From the NCBI GenBank assembly GCA_019321725.1, contig CM033121.1:1984001-2048000 (forward strand): a DNA stretch of 64,000 nt, in the 5' to 3' direction. A program made the position numbers and the translations under genes. The notes under the pieces were generated by a model that was not told the origin of the DNA, made no database searches, and was given only the letters and a program-made list of their open reading frames with translations. Position 1 is the stretch's first letter. Every line of letters begins with the position of its first letter. This document shows, in pieces, positions 43,862 through 57,918 of this stretch. This DNA comes from Paulownia fortunei. Lineage: Eukaryota > Streptophyta > Magnoliopsida > Lamiales > Paulowniaceae.

Positions 43862-46800
43862 TCATTTTGTACAATGAACAGAAGTTTGAGGGGCTCCTTT
43901 TCTTGGGTCACTACCATAATTTACATGCACACCACCGCTAATGCCATTGTACAAACCTGCTGTAGGAGGAAAGCCGGCACGGCTTGCAGACTCCACTCTT
44001 TGATCCGGAGCCGGTACACATGAAACTGAAAGGAATGCTTTCTCTTCAGGGGCAAATCTTGTCTGAGGCTTACTGCCTGGAAACATGCTGCACGAGATAG
44101 TTCTCCGGGACGTACAGTCTGCTGGATACAAAGACTGGAAGATCGAAGAGAATGGAACGTCTGCATGATCCACTGTGCTGAACGAGTCTCTGGTGCTCTC
44201 GGTGGTAAAAGATGAATCGTCTGAGCTTGTAAAGAGGGACCAATCGCTGGATGTAGCATCTGAGAACTCCGCATAATTTTTCCAAGTTGAAGGTCTACTT
44301 CTATTTTCTCTTATAAGGATTCCTCTGGAAATGTTGGTATAGTCTACATTTGTCTCTAACCTATGATCCGAAGAAGGCTCTCTCCCGACGAAGTTGTAAT
44401 TAGGTTTGCTTTGTTCTGGTCTTGAAGACCTTTGGATTTTTGATGGGCAGTGCTTAGGGAGGCCAGGAGTTTGATGCCAGGTGGCTTTCCGATTACAACC
44501 TCTAGCAGGGCGTGGATATGACCTGGAGAAAACATATATAATAGTCAAACCCCCATGGAAGGTACACCGAAATTTGTTGGAAAGATATGTCAAGATTTTT
44601 AACAGTGAAGGTTTTGGCAAGTATAGGCAACAGGTTGCATGTCCAAATTGAATGTGACTCCTAACTCTGAAGAGGAAACAGGACGTGTCTGTGGCAGTAC
44701 AAGACCAATGAAGGTAGAAGCCTAAATTTGTTTCACTGCACTAACAATGTCATTGTTTTCCTACAAGACTGCAGTAACATTTTCCATAGGTATTTGTAAT
44801 AATGGCACTGAAAGCAATTTAATTGACAATCGTTCTGCAAAAAATGTGCAACAGTAATTTTGCACTGGTATTGGAAAATGTTAGACCGGAACTTAATCAT
44901 AAACCTAGAGGAAGAATCGTCCTAGGATCACAAGGATTTGGACTGGTAAAGTTCAATAATGGTATAGGCTGAGTAGAACCGAATAGAAACAATAGAACCC
45001 TTGTAACTGACCCCCATTAAGGATAAGGCATAGCTCACGTGGGATAAATTTGCTTTCCACTAGTGTTTAGATGGAGAATATGCATTTAATTGTTTTAGGA
45101 AATGCTCGGTAAATCAAAGCAATCAAAAGGAGACATCAAACATGCGGTTCAATTGTAAAATACAGAAAAAGCAGCAAAGAAAAAAAAAAAGTGATCATCA
45201 GTATCATGATCTCAAACATCCTCACCTCCCCAATCCTACCCAGATTCTGAAGCTTACCTCATGTAGAACAGAATATATGCTCCTTCTGACATCACCTGGC
45301 TCAATTCCACTGGCTGGACCTGCCAAGAAAGCCGCAAATGACTCTTGAGAGATCTTGATCATATCAGAAAGTAAAATCAAATAAACAGATATGAACCACG
45401 ATATATCAGTAGAGTGAAATACAGCCAAGTAAACAGATTCCAGTATTCAGTTTAGGAAGCGGAGAATACTTTAAGAAGACGAAAAATGCAACTATATTAC
45501 ATGGTTTATTCATTCGTACACTACATTGACTCTATAGGCAGACTTTACCTCAGTATCATCAACCCTGAACCAGTTCCCTTGCAGATCTTTCACATATGAG
45601 ATGTAATGACCGGAAAAAGATGCATTCGATGTATCCAAGTGCACAACAACAGCATAAAGCATGTAAAGCGGAGGTATGTCATCAGTCCCAGTCATAAATG
45701 GAATCATATCCAGCATTTCCGGAAAAGTGATGCATTTATTAATCTTGCCATAATTTCCCTCCTGATAATAAAAAAACCTAAGTTAACACCAACATAAAAT
45801 CCAGAAGTTAAAGAACAAAACTTGAAGGCAACAGAGATGAAATATCACAGGATTGGCAATCATGTTACAAAACAGAAAAAAAGAAAATATATATCCAGGA
45901 CTTGCATAAATCCTACTTCATTTAGAGAATCTCAGAATGTGAACTATGAAGGATTAGGCCTTCTCATGATATTGGAAACTAATCGACGACGAGGAACATT
46001 GAGACTTATTAGGAGTAAATCACCTCAGAAAACTTAAAAGGATGCCTTAAACAATAAGAAATATCAGAATGGGTAGTCACCTAAATAGCTTCAATAGTGA
46101 ACATCCACATCAAGACTTTGAAACATGTCACAGTATTCCACTTGCATGCATGCATGCGAGTACGCACATTCACAACAATGTTTCAAGGGACCAAAAAAGG
46201 CGACAAAGCAATACCTGAAATCTCTTCAACACGATAGTCAGGATATTTGGAGCCTCTTGTATGTTCAATTGCTTCCTTGCTCGAACATATGCAGCACACC
46301 TTTTATTCAACTTATATTAAGAACCATAACTATGATTGAGTAAACGGGAATTTACATTTTAAAAGAAAGTGATGCAGGGTTAACACACCTTGCACATCTA
46401 TACATGTTCTCCCCATCAAGATCTTCTGAACTAGTGAACTGCGTTAGTGCATCCTCCAATGACTCAACCCAACCAAATATCTCCAGGGTAAGATCCATTA
46501 TATTCTCATACCGCTCTGACTCATGGTGACATCTCAAACATTTGACCTGTTTTATGAAATGTTTATCCAGTTAAGTTTCACTATAGTCAGAACACAACAG
46601 AATGCAAAAAGGGCATCTCAAAGATGAAAATTCTGGAAGTATCTAAGGCAGATCAAACACCTTTGATCTAAGGCATCCCCCAAATGTATGTTGTATAAAA
46701 GTCGTATCCTGCAACCTGGGATCAACAACATTTTCACCACCGAAACCTTCCAAGCATATTGATTGCATTGAGGCCACAAGAAGCCTGAGTATGCATGGCG

Positions 46801-49800
46801 TTGCATTAAGTTAACTGTGATAGTTATACCCAGAAAGAAATGCAGAAGTTCTGAAATACATTGAAATTTGGTAGTCGACTATCAAATAAGATTTACTTTT
46901 ATTGGGGAGTTGTTAAGTGAAAAATATAAATCAGTACTGATAGTACTATAGCAGATGCATGATGATACACTCAAAGAATTGAAAACAAAAAGGGCAACAG
47001 GGGAAAGGGGGTGAGAAGAGATAATGAGATTTTTTGGTGAGAAGAGATAATGAGAATTTTTTTGTTATTTACTAAAAGACCTTAAAAACTCATGAGCATC
47101 TTCCTGACTTCCATCACCAATCTGGGAATTGAGACTTCTAATATACATAAGAATATTCACAGGTGACAGAGGACTCCCACTTTCTCTCAGCATCATTACG
47201 AGCTGCTCAAGTTCACACATGAGGCACCAATCTTTGGCACATCCTGGCATGTACATAGGACATCAATGATTTTGTTGTAAATACTACAAATGAGTGTCTT
47301 GTTTAGCAACTTAACGAAAGAAAATTTAGGAACAAGCAAGTACCAGCTCTAGAATGTGATTGACGAAGAAGATAAATGATCAGAGGCTTTGTGCACGTCA
47401 GACACTGCAATACAGCATTGGCGTAGCAACTGCAGAAGAATACAGAAAGATCATCTTAACACCAAAAATAATACTCCAAATCAGTTTGCAAAACTATTTT
47501 TTACCCTTTGTGATTTTCAGCTATTTAAAATGTAAGATCAAAACATCTGGAAAGGGAAAAGAACAAAATATAATTTACCTATTCCCACAATTTACAAGTC
47601 CTCTAGGTGTCACGTTGAAAACTTCAAACTGAAAGCACTTCACAAATTCTTCATAGGGAAAAATCATCTGGCAAAATACAGAAGTTCAATATGATGAGTT
47701 TCATGGTCAAGGTCCAAATATGTTTCAGATTTCATCAATCAGGCAGCAAGGATGAAAGTGCAGCTTGGATAAAATAGAATGAATCATTTCCCAATCTAAA
47801 TGAAAAGTTCCATTAATCTTTTAACATGTTACTGATCTACCTCACAGTGCATCTGCAATTCTGGCACAGATTGTTTCTGGAAACTCACCTTCACTTTTCT
47901 TCGCCTATTGGCACTATCTTCCAATTGTTGCTGATGTTCAATTTTTGCTGACTTCTTCATACCCATCATCCTCATGGTTCCCAGGTTTGCAACCCTGTTA
48001 CTTTCTTGTAAAGGGATGTTGTCCTTTATTCTAGAAACTCCTGCATCAAAATAGCTAGGTAAGGGAAGAGCAAATGGTGTCTGCTACAAGGAGCAACTGT
48101 ACATGAACCTACTTGACTCATTTGCAGTTTGAACTTTTATATTTGTATCTGAAGACAGTGGTTCTTTAGATGCTTTCACCCTTGATTTTGGAGATTTATG
48201 CAGTTCAATTCCATTAGATTGTGAAATAATTCTTGATTTGTTACTCCTTTTCATTGAAGTCCTTTCAGAAGAGCAATTCAAGCCTTTTGTTTCATCACTG
48301 CAGGGGATTCTTTTCTGAGACAAGTATTCTCCTTTTATCAAGTCCATTCGAGTGTCATACGCATTTGTGCCACTGATTGCCGTAGTTGGTGAGTTTAAAA
48401 TCCCATAATTACGTCCACTATCAAATGCATTTACACTTTCTCTTTCAGTCATGCCACTCTCATGCAAGGTACCTCTTAGATCACCATCTCCATTCATAAA
48501 ATCACCTTCCCTCAGCTGCAACAAACAATTACTATAATTTTGAGAAAATAAACTTCTATATATACTTTGTGCTAATATCCATCTATATATGGAAAAATAT
48601 ATAGAAAGATATGTACGCATTTCTCACATAAGCATCTTCTGATGACTGAGAACCAATCCCAGAGACTTCCTCACAGGACTTCAATATAGCACCATCTGCC
48701 GTTCTTGACGAGTCTCTGTTGCCTTTAAGCAACGTGCCCATCTCTGCAGATTTTCGATTAATGACAGATTTTCCAGATGTACTCAGTGTCATGCCTGAAG
48801 TAGTTGCAGAGGTCATTGTGGTTAAAGGAGGAGAAATGACATCCTCTGAAGAAGCATTATCAACACTTGGCTGCCACACATTGTATTTGAACGAACATTG
48901 TTCCATACTCTCAGAATATGAGACCCTTCCACAAGATCCTTCACTAGAGATAGGCTTAAGAGATGACCTGTGGCAGTCTTTTCCCAATTGCTGGCACTCA
49001 AGCTTGTGAACTTGCCTCCAATGAACAATCTGACACCTTCCAGAACTGCATAGATGTTTTAAGTTAATAATGACATTGTAATGATCTAGCTAACAGTTGA
49101 TGTAAGATTCGAACATCTCAAAAAAGATTTCCTTGTCCCATCTACTTCTGTCTCAAGTTATGTTAAATTTATTTCTGAAGAAAAAATAAAAACTATTGAC
49201 AAACAGGTAGATAAATGGAGAACAAGTGGTAGAAGTAATCTATGCCAAAAACAGTGGCTTCTAGACTTAAATAGCTGAGAAAAAAGGCTTCCACACAACT
49301 GTCCATAACTTCAAGAAATTAGTTGAAAACAAGAACCTGCAATGAAGTTATGAACAAAAACTTAAGAATTAACTCAACTTCTGGTAAAGTTAAGAAAATA
49401 CTTGATTCATACTCATTTAGGTTAGCACATCAATGAATGTCGTGATAGTTCAGGTAATAGGAGCAGGCACTCAAATCGGCCCAAAATGATTTTTAAGGCA
49501 TTTACTCAATCTTATACACCAACCACTAATCAATGAGGAAGGAGACATAGTGAAGTCCTCACAGAGATGTTTAAAATTAAAACAAGTTGCCCTAGTTTTA
49601 TTGGAACAATTGTGGGAAGTACAATTTTAGAGCAGACACTAAATTATCTCCAGAGTTCAAAACTTCACCCAGGAATTACAAAGAGATTTCCAGAAATGGT
49701 AAGCATGAGCCCATTTCTTTGTATGAAGTTTGAGATTATACAAGAAGTCCCATGGTTCAAGTATTATATCTGTGCAGACCATGATATAGCAAGGATCACT

Positions 49801-50889
49801 ACATCTCGGAAGTAAAAATTAATTTAACTGCTCTTATCAGCGTTATTCTAAAATATGAATTCCAAAAATATTCCCCAGAATATTCAAAAACTGATTTACA
49901 AATGCCTTTAAGTACTTAGGAAGTAACCTCAATATTCCAGTGGTATACTGAAAGATTTCCATAGAAGATCCAGAGTAAGCCTCACGTCAATTTTACTAAT
50001 TTAAGTAAAAACCCTAGTTAATCATCTGTATACAAAATGATATTAATTATGTCAAAAAGATAAAAGCAATAGTTATTATGGAGGTAGTGAAGCAACTCGT
50101 CCAACAGCATACTGCCAACACAAACTTCTTAGAAGTTTATTCGCATGTTTTTTTTTTTTTTCTCAAGATGTTGAAACCAAACAATTAGATGAATCCAGAG
50201 TTTTGGAACATCATTTATAATTATAAATGGAAGTTAATATAAAAAGAGAAATGACAACATCTAGATCAAATTTCACCCAGCCAAAAACCTTATGAAAGGA
50301 CCATGGCATGCAAAACTTGATGTGACCAAATTTAGTGAAGCTTCGTCCAAGGCTTCAACCCCAATCTAGATTTGTCATTATGAAAGGAACCATAAATGTT
50401 GCAGTGAAATGTAGATGAGGTGAAGATGTTCTGCAATAGCATTTTCATAATGAAAATATCTTCAAAATAGGACAGGCTTTCTTCTGAGTCCAGGACCCAA
50501 CTTTTTATGTAAGAATGCAGCTTTTCAGGACAATCTCATATGTGCAAACTTTTGCTTAACTTTTTGACAAGTGAAGGTATATAAGTCAAGAAATTGGCAT
50601 ACCAATACCAAACAGACTTGCATTGTGAGCAACGAGTCGTCGCTGGGCCAAAGCATCTTGCACACTGATGAATCCCACTGTTTGGCAAATGCACCACAGG
50701 CATAACACCGCCAACAGCCATATCATCGACTCGCAGAGCTTCCTCAGCTGCTCCGTTAGCAATCAAACTTATCCCCTCTTTCCTTTTTGCAGTCTCACTC
50801 CATTTTCCTAGTAAGAAGTAACTAACCAGGGGAAGCACAACAAAGACAAGAAACAAAGCCGGTATATCGGTTTCCCTTGGCTCAAGCAT
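43862..50889 (-). CDS. Ubiquitin-specific protease with N-terminal TM segment and MYND zinc finger (UBP15/16 group)
   Basis: Thirteen exons, read from high to low: 50603-50889, 48628-49045, 48113-48515, 47889-48040, 47579-47667, 47344-47429, 47081-47243, 46661-46784, 46389-46546, 46215-46299, 45549-45761, 45258-45319, 43862-44522. All have GT-AG borders, phases agree and the product is 966 residues. It has a membrane segment at about 11-27, a MYND zinc finger at 76-114 (CARCFGPATTRCSQCKSVWYC then CQIVHW), a Ser-rich variable region (115-420) and a USP domain (about 440-746). The catalytic Cys is in GLVNCGNSCYANAVLQCL (C451), the His in SFSGHYISYV (H707) and the Asp in WFRVDD. A poorly conserved 220-residue tail follows. 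It removes ubiquitin from proteins; Arabidopsis members control cell proliferation and salt response. ATG at 50,887-50,889 gives the family-like start MLEPRETD. Confidence 0.93.
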
Positions 50890-53560
50890 GTCCCAACAAG
50901 CATACTCATGTCCAGTATGGTTGCAAAAAAAAAAAAACTCTTTCAAACGAAAAACTTCCTTTTGCTACACGAAACCAGTCTATTCAAAAATCAGGTTCAT
51001 CATATGCTGCACTTCAGTGCTGGTGCTCCTCACTTCAGAAAACAAAATAGTGGTTTTGAATGAGAAATTTGACTTGCATTTATTCGTACTATAATTCATT
51101 TAAAACAAGAAATCGTAATATATGTCGTGCAAACCACATATGGATCACAGAACAACCAAAGTATCTTGGTTTGCAGTTTCTATAAACCAAAAGCAACAAA
51201 GACTTTGTATATCCACGTGAGAAATCTTTAAAAAACTATACTTTTCTTGAAAATATAAGGAGTTCTTGATAGCATTAGCAAAGATTCAATGATCTGATTT
51301 ATGAATAATAGTCAATATAGAGATATAAAGAGTTCTTGATAGCAGTAGTAACGCTTAAATGCATTAAGCTGAAAACTCTAAATATGATTTCCTTTGATAA
51401 CTTTCCTATAGTTGATTATTTTGACAGTTGAACATAATGACCATTTAGAACATGAACATAAAGTTACATCTTTATTTTCAATGCATAGCAGGCCAATCAA
51501 CAGGAAGAAAATTGTGCTCTTTACAATATATCAATTACTGAAACAATAAAAATAAAAAAATATGTAGAAAAGAATATATACAACATAGAACTTAACAGCA
51601 AGGTTCTAGATATTCACATTTCTAGAGGAGAACTTATTCCAAATAATTTTCATGCACAGACAAATAGGGGAAGACACAAACTAACACCCAGTCAGACACA
51701 TGCAAACCTAGCAAATGATGATGTATCATGAACTTTTGCAAGATATGGTGGCTGTTCATATATTTGTGCTGCGTGGGTTGTTTGCCATCATGATATCAAG
51801 AAGATGACTAACTTGATTCAGGAAAACATAGTTAACTCCAAAAAAGTACCATAAATATACCAAGAAATAGAAACTTCAGAACTTAATTTCACTATCATGT
51901 TTTGAGAAAATCGAGATGGGACCATCATTCATGAACCTCTAAGGGATCTTGAAGTCAACTAGAAACACAAAGCATTGAAACCATTTCTTGTAAGAAATAT
52001 TGTCATACACACTAAGATTCACGAGACTTGCCAAGTCTTCTAAGAACATTGAGCATTATCACACAAACATAATTAAGGCCACGCACTGATGCCTTCAAAA
52101 CATGCATCACCACGTGAATGCTTTCCAGGTGCAAATGTGAATAAAGTAACTTTTATATTCTGGATTACAGAAACATCGAACGACTTACTTTTTCCAGTTT
52201 GAGTACAAGTAAATGGCTAACTGCTGACAATTATTAATCTTCTAGTATTGGCTTATAAAGTTTTTCATCCCCAGATTCATGAGTTTCCTCTTTGCATGCC
52301 TTCTCGAATATTTTATTACGACATAGTTTGTTACCAAAAAATGTTTCTGCAAAATCATCGAAATTATTTCAAGAATGACAACTATGGAAACGTCAAATAA
52401 CATAAAAGGCCATTGAATGGGCTTCACCAATCTAGCCAATGGCTTCCAAAATAGGCAAAAACAGAGGATATATATCCAAATGGCTACAACAAATGAAATC
52501 TTTTTGTGGCTTGTTCCTGCAGGGTCAACAAGCAAAGAAAACTAATCCAATAAACTGAGCAAGAAATGCTAGTAAAAAAGGCATATGACAAGATGTTATT
52601 TTGCAAATCTTGAGGCTTCCCTTTTTGCAAGTTGACCATCCGACGCATCTCACTCCACCTGTCAATATGTACTTTAACTAGATCCACATTTCATTTACTT
52701 CGCTAACGACAAGAAATATATCCTTAAGTTCTATCACCTGTCGTTTCATAGCCTCATTGCCCATAAATTCCGTGATTTAATGTCAATGTTTCAGACAAAC
52801 AAGGTTGTGATGAAACAGGTTAATCAAATCTATACGACCAAAAAATTCTTCCATCAGCTAAAGTTGGAAAACAAAAAAGAAACAGTTATGATAGGCCGTA
52901 TGTCTCTAAAATGAGATCACCGTGGTTACAGGGAAAAAAAAAGGAAAGAAAGAAAGAAAATCACATAACAAAGCAATGATTCCAGTGTAAACAACCTTAC
53001 AAGTGGGACAAAAATACCACACAGAAACTCATCAAATTGAGAATGGCATCCCAGATTCTTTCAATTAATCTTAACAAAATTCAGAATTAAAAGAACCCTC
53101 AAAAGTTCAAATTTCTTTCTAGGGAAAGTTCCTATAAACAATTAACCCACCTTAATTGTTTTTTTCCTCCATAAAGAATCAATGTTTCCCAACATCATAT
53201 CATAAAAGATTTAATCTTTTCAAGAAAATAAACAAAAACCCACATCATAAAGATATTCAATTCAAAGATTTAGTGATAACACACACAAGCACTCGCAGAT
53301 ACGTACACAACATGCGTACAGATACACATTCAATAACATAATCACTTATAAATATCAACATAAAAATAAAAATATAATCCAGAAAAAAAAGACAGAACTA
53401 ATAAGTTTGCTTAAATTGTACCTTTATTTCGGTTCTCAAATTGAAAGAGAAAACGCAGCTAAATTTAAGCTTCCATTGCAGAAAACACACAACAGTTTCA
53501 CACTTAAAGCTCCTCCTCAGTTCAACTTTTAAGGCAGGGGAATACTTCCATGTAAACCGC
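50890..53560 (-). other. Upstream region of the ubiquitin protease, possible leader introns or a decayed gene
   Basis: No exon can be supported with confidence. The minus strand has two open stretches, 52,484-52,687 (a charged, possibly coiled segment with RWSEMRRMVNLQKGK) and 52,242-52,535 (hydrophobic, IWIYILCFCLFWKPLARLV), with an acceptor-like CCCTGCAG before the second. Charged helix followed by membrane helix is reminiscent of GET1/WRB proteins, but the match is too weak to call. Alternatively this is intron sequence of a 5' leader whose first exon lies near 53,430-53,560. Confidence 0.3.
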
Positions 53561-53756
53561 TCAGAGGTAAACCCGTCTCATGGTCGAAAATAGCACGTGG
53601 AGAGTTTTTATTGGTTTGAAAGTTGTGGGGCCTGTTCGGAACTCATGATATTATCTAATCAAATAGTATAAGATAAATTTCCTTTTTTTTTGGTTCTTTA
53701 TTAAGGGATTAGGGATGTAGCCACATTCATATTGCATCTCTAATTTAATGGCTAAT

Positions 53757-54072
53757 AGGGTATTTGTCTGAATTTATAATTTTTTTATAAAATTTTATAG
53801 TATTTTAATAAATAAATTATTAATACAGTAAAATGTTAGAATCTTATATAATTTTAAAAAATATATGAAAATTTTAATTATTTTTATAATTTTTAATAGA
53901 CTTATTAATTTAATTATTTAAATTATAAAATTATTATTTTTAATATCTTAAAAGTTGAATAATATATCCAACCATTTTAAGAATTTATTATCAAAATAAA
54001 ATTTAATATTCTGTAAGTTTCAGTAACATCTTAAAAATATAAAAAATTATAATAAGATCAGCTAAACACCCT
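53757..54072. mobile_element. Probable AT-rich MITE, about 316 bp
   Basis: The left end AGGGTATTTGTCTGAATTTA pairs imperfectly with the reverse complement of the right end, AGGGTGTTTAGCTGATCTTA. The interior is almost only A and T. Target-site duplication is not clear. A related AGGGTGTTTGATTAATTTTA sequence occurs at 59,153 and a diverged one at 62,779. Confidence 0.5.
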
Positions 54073-54667
54073 TTTAATACTTGAGAAGGCAGCATTCAAA
54101 TATTTAAAAATGAGAGAATCATGTGGGATATATAGAATAATAATGTTCAAATAGAACATAGGTCAAACATTGTCTTATTAGGGGATCGAGAACATCATGC
54201 CCAGGTGTGGGTCCGAACCCAAGGGATGTTTTCTATATACTGCTGACCCATTTCATTTTTCAATTATTAGACATTATTTTCAAATAAAAGATTAAAAAAA
54301 ATTAAAAAAATTACGTATATTAGTTAATTGCATTTAAAATAAGTGCTTAAGAATTGATAATATAACATTCTTATTATTTTTAGACATCTTAAAAAAGAAT
54401 TAGAAGTAATAAAATTTAATATAAAAAATAATAATATTTTTTGTTTTTGATATGATTATATATTCTTTTGTCACGTTTAGGGTTATCATTGGATGATGAC
54501 ATGAATGATATGATAAAATAATCCATTGATTGGATTGGAAAGAGGTTTGATAAGTCATAAATACTATTGATGAATGAATGATTATGATGGGTTTGACAGC
54601 TGACATGCAACAGGGGATCATGTGAGCTGCATAATGACCAAAATATGCACATGGGAATATTTCAGGG

Positions 54668-55015
54668 TACAACATACATGTGCATGTCCCAACTCCTGTG
54701 TGTGTGTGTGTGTGTGTGTTTTGCCTTTATTTTATTCTAATCTTGGTTTATTCTTGTCATATTATTTTGCTCTTAATCCTTTATTTTAATTTGTGTAGGG
54801 TTCTTAATTTGGTCTAGGGTTCTTAATTTGGTCTAATCTTGGTTTTGAAAACTAAAACATACATATGCATGTCCTAACTCCTATGTATGTGTGTGTGTTT
54901 TGCCTTTATTTTGTTCTAATCTTGGTTTATTCTTATGCTCTTAATCCTTAATTTTAATTTGTTTTGGGATTCTTAATTTGGTCTAATCTTACTTTTGAAA
55001 ACTCAAACATACATC
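54668..55015. repeat. Tandem duplication, period about 188 bp
   Basis: AACATACATRTGCATGTCC.AACTCCT begins at 54,668 and 54,856, each followed by GT repeats, TTTTGCCTTTATTTT, TTCTAATCTTGGTTTATTC and GGTCTAATCTT. A third AAACATACAT at about 55,005 starts but does not continue. The first copy has an internal doubling of GGGTTCTTAATTTGGTCTA. Confidence 0.75.
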
Positions 55016-57029
55016 ATTACTTTTTCGATTCATGTTACGCAGATGTTAGGGTATTTTTTGGTGAAAAATCGTGTAACAAATAATTTGAATGTTTTTATTA
55101 TTTTTATTTTTTTGTTGATAAATAATATAATATTAAGATGTAGTTATTGTAAATCAAACTAATATAGTCATCGTGTCTTTTCATTTGGTTATTAATATCT
55201 CCGAAAGGCCATGTACCAATTTTATTTATTGGTATTGAATATTTCATCTACTTTGGTGGAAGCCTTCTGTAAATTATTGAGTGTTTAACATTTGTTTTCT
55301 TTTTTTTTTTAATCATAGTGTCAACCATATCTTAAATTATTACACATTAATGCAACCATAAGAATGTTTAGTTGAGATACTCGTGGTGCCCGTGACCAAA
55401 TCTTTCCTTTTTTGGTGCAAATTTGATGGGACCATATTGACCTTATAGAAAACTGATATTCCAAATTCGTGCCAACACAATGACTATTTGTACTTAAGGA
55501 ACCTACTACTGCCTCATCACCATATTTTACGTTTGAGAATCTTAGAATTATTTGAGTACTAGAATATGTTCGCAAGGCCTAATAATTGCAACTTTCAGAA
55601 AGAACGCCTGAAATAAAAAAAAAAAAAAAAAAACTGAGACCCACGATTTATTGAAGTATTTCAATTTAGTAGTCCATATTTGTTGAAATTTGATTATCGC
55701 ACTTAAAAACTTAAATTTTTTTAGAGAAATTTTATGTTAAATTTAGTTCATTAATTGTATTTTTTTTATTTCTCTCATGTGAATAATAAGTTCTTATATA
55801 TATAATTGATGTCAACAGGAATGCCCTTGCGATGCTCAAATCGGCAAGATGAAAAATAAATGCGAAAAGAATAAATACATATTTTATAATAAATTGAGAG
55901 GAGGTATATATAATATGATGTAGATACCATCATATTGTATGCATTTAGATAATTATATTTTTTAAGATTTTTGCAAACTATGGATTTGAATTATCTCTTA
56001 TTAGACCTTGTTGGACTAGATTGATTTTATTGGGCTTTGACAGACTGATAGCCTTTATTGCGCTTTTAATTAATTATAACTACAAATCATGCACAAATTT
56101 TTTCAAGATTTCACCTTTCTGAACCTGAAATTGGGGCTATTGCTTTGGAGTCTATTTGACTTCTTCAATTCTTTCTTTTTATTTCTTATATACACTTGCC
56201 AATTTTGTTTAAAACAATAGGTAAATTTTAATCTTAAGCATACACGGTGTCCAAGAATAGTGGCCCTCATTGCAAAACAAATTATTAGTGTTTTTTGTCC
56301 ATATAGTCTTCTTTTTTTAAGTGAAAAAATAAGTGGATCTTTAAAATAAAATAATAGTCTAGTTTAAGTGGACTTTAAATATATATAATTATATATTAAT
56401 ATTTATAACTTGTACTTGAGATAAATTGAAATGAGTTTATATTTTTGCTCTATTATTTTTAGAGTTGAGAATATTTATTTTCAAATTTTCGAAATTATTC
56501 CATAAGTTGTGTCTCTTCCACATCTTTTTATTTTGTAAAAATACAAGTTATCTTCTTAATATTTGTACTTACTTCTAACCCTTTATTTCAAAAGATTTAT
56601 AGCTTTTGTTATATCTTAAAAACAAATTGTCTCAATTATATTTTAATCCCCACAATAAAGACAATATTTAATTTAGAAAAGTTGTTTACGCCTCAAATTC
56701 TTTATAAATTTATTTTACTCTAACACAAATCAAGGTAAGTTTTACAACTAAAAAATTTGGTCCATTCCAAATCTTCACTACAACCCATTAAGCAATATAA
56801 TGGGCTATAAACCACTACAACAACCGTTCCATGTCATTTAATTCCGAGCTTAATAAATATTAAACGAAATAAGACACACAAATCTTTCCAATTTCATTAT
56901 TATTATTATTATTATCATAAAACTAAGTATACTTGGTTATATAACAAGTACATGCAAAAATATCCACTAAGGAGCTACAACATCTAGTTCAAATCATATA
57001 TAGGCCAACACTTTTCTTTCCTGCGATGT

Positions 57030-57843
57030 TTAACAGGCACAAATGCAAACACCAGTCAAACAATTGTAGCTGGGGCACTTATTAGGACAACGATTTTTAC
57101 AATCCTGCTTGGTTCGACAGTTCTTTCCCTTTTTCTCTGCATTTTCATCGTCAACAACAACAGCAGAATCAACATGGAATTCTTGCACGTCACCACAAGT
57201 GCAAATGCCCCCCAAACAGATTGGGGAACCTATTATGCATGGGATTCTACAATCTTTAGTGGTCTCACATCTTTGTGGTGTCGGTTTCTTAGGGATTCTT
57301 GCTGACACTGTAAACAAAAAAAAAATGTTTAGTAGATATTCAATATGATTCATACGTATTAATTTGTCGAAACTTATTTTAAATATCTTATATACATGTT
57401 ATATTTTATAAAGTATTTTTAGAATTTATAAAATATTACAAATAATTTTAAAAAAGTAAACGATTAAAATATTTGGATAAAATAAAATCGTTGCATTTGT
57501 CATATATTAGTACTGATAATTGTGGTTAAATTATAAGGACTTGTTGATATCTTTAGAAACAAACTGTAGTACCTTATAAGATTTCAAAATCTCATCATCT
57601 TCTCAAAATTTTATTTACTTAACATTTAGGACATAATATAAACTCTTGAAAAATTTATAAAATGTTTTGAATAGTTTACAAATGCAATATCTTATATTTA
57701 GCTCCAAGAATTGTTAATTAGATAAAAATAATAATCACAAGACAATTTCGAGAGAGAGAGCAGGGGGTGGGGGGGGGGGGGGTGGACTAACCAAGGGCAA
57801 TAAGCAAAAAAGCGACCAAGAAAATCAGCTTTTGAGAAGCCAT
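57030..57843 (-). CDS. Secreted two-cluster cysteine-rich peptide (defensin-like/NCR-like), intact copy
   Basis: Two exons: 57,792-57,843 (ATG at 57,841-57,843) and 57,030-57,307, with an intron of 484 bp, giving 109 residues. Exon 1 encodes almost exactly a signal peptide (MASQKLIFLVAFLLIALV, cleavage likely after SA at residue 20); this exon split is usual for plant defensin-like genes. The mature part has six cysteines spaced C-x5-C-x3-C-x6-C-x4-C-x-C (31-55), an acidic linker (about 56-80, with VVVDDENAEKKGK), then eight cysteines at 81-109 spaced C-x5-C-x3-C-x3-C-x4-C-x4-C-x-C-x-C. The first spacing fits defensin-like/NCR-type peptides. Likely secreted; antimicrobial or signalling roles are known in the family, but which applies here is unknown. 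Confidence 0.8.
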
Positions 57844-57918
57844 ATTCTTGAATTAATAGTTAGGTATAATAACAGAAATTGGATTAATTTTTTGCACGAG
57901 TATTGAGTCATTGGAAAC

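Larger units (their letters stand above)
53640..55757. other. Repeat-rich spacer between the protease and the cysteine-rich genes
   Basis: Holds a probable MITE (53,757-54,072), a (GT)n run (54,699-54,720) and a local tandem duplication (54,668-55,015). Short minus-strand open frames at 54,400-54,675 and 55,321-55,575 have no recognisable motif. Confidence 0.6.

Noticed and set aside
52242..52687. Calling a GET1/WRB-like gene
   Set aside because: Only a charged stretch and one hydrophobic stretch fit loosely; no first TM segment, start codon or consistent splicing was found, so it is kept as an open question only.
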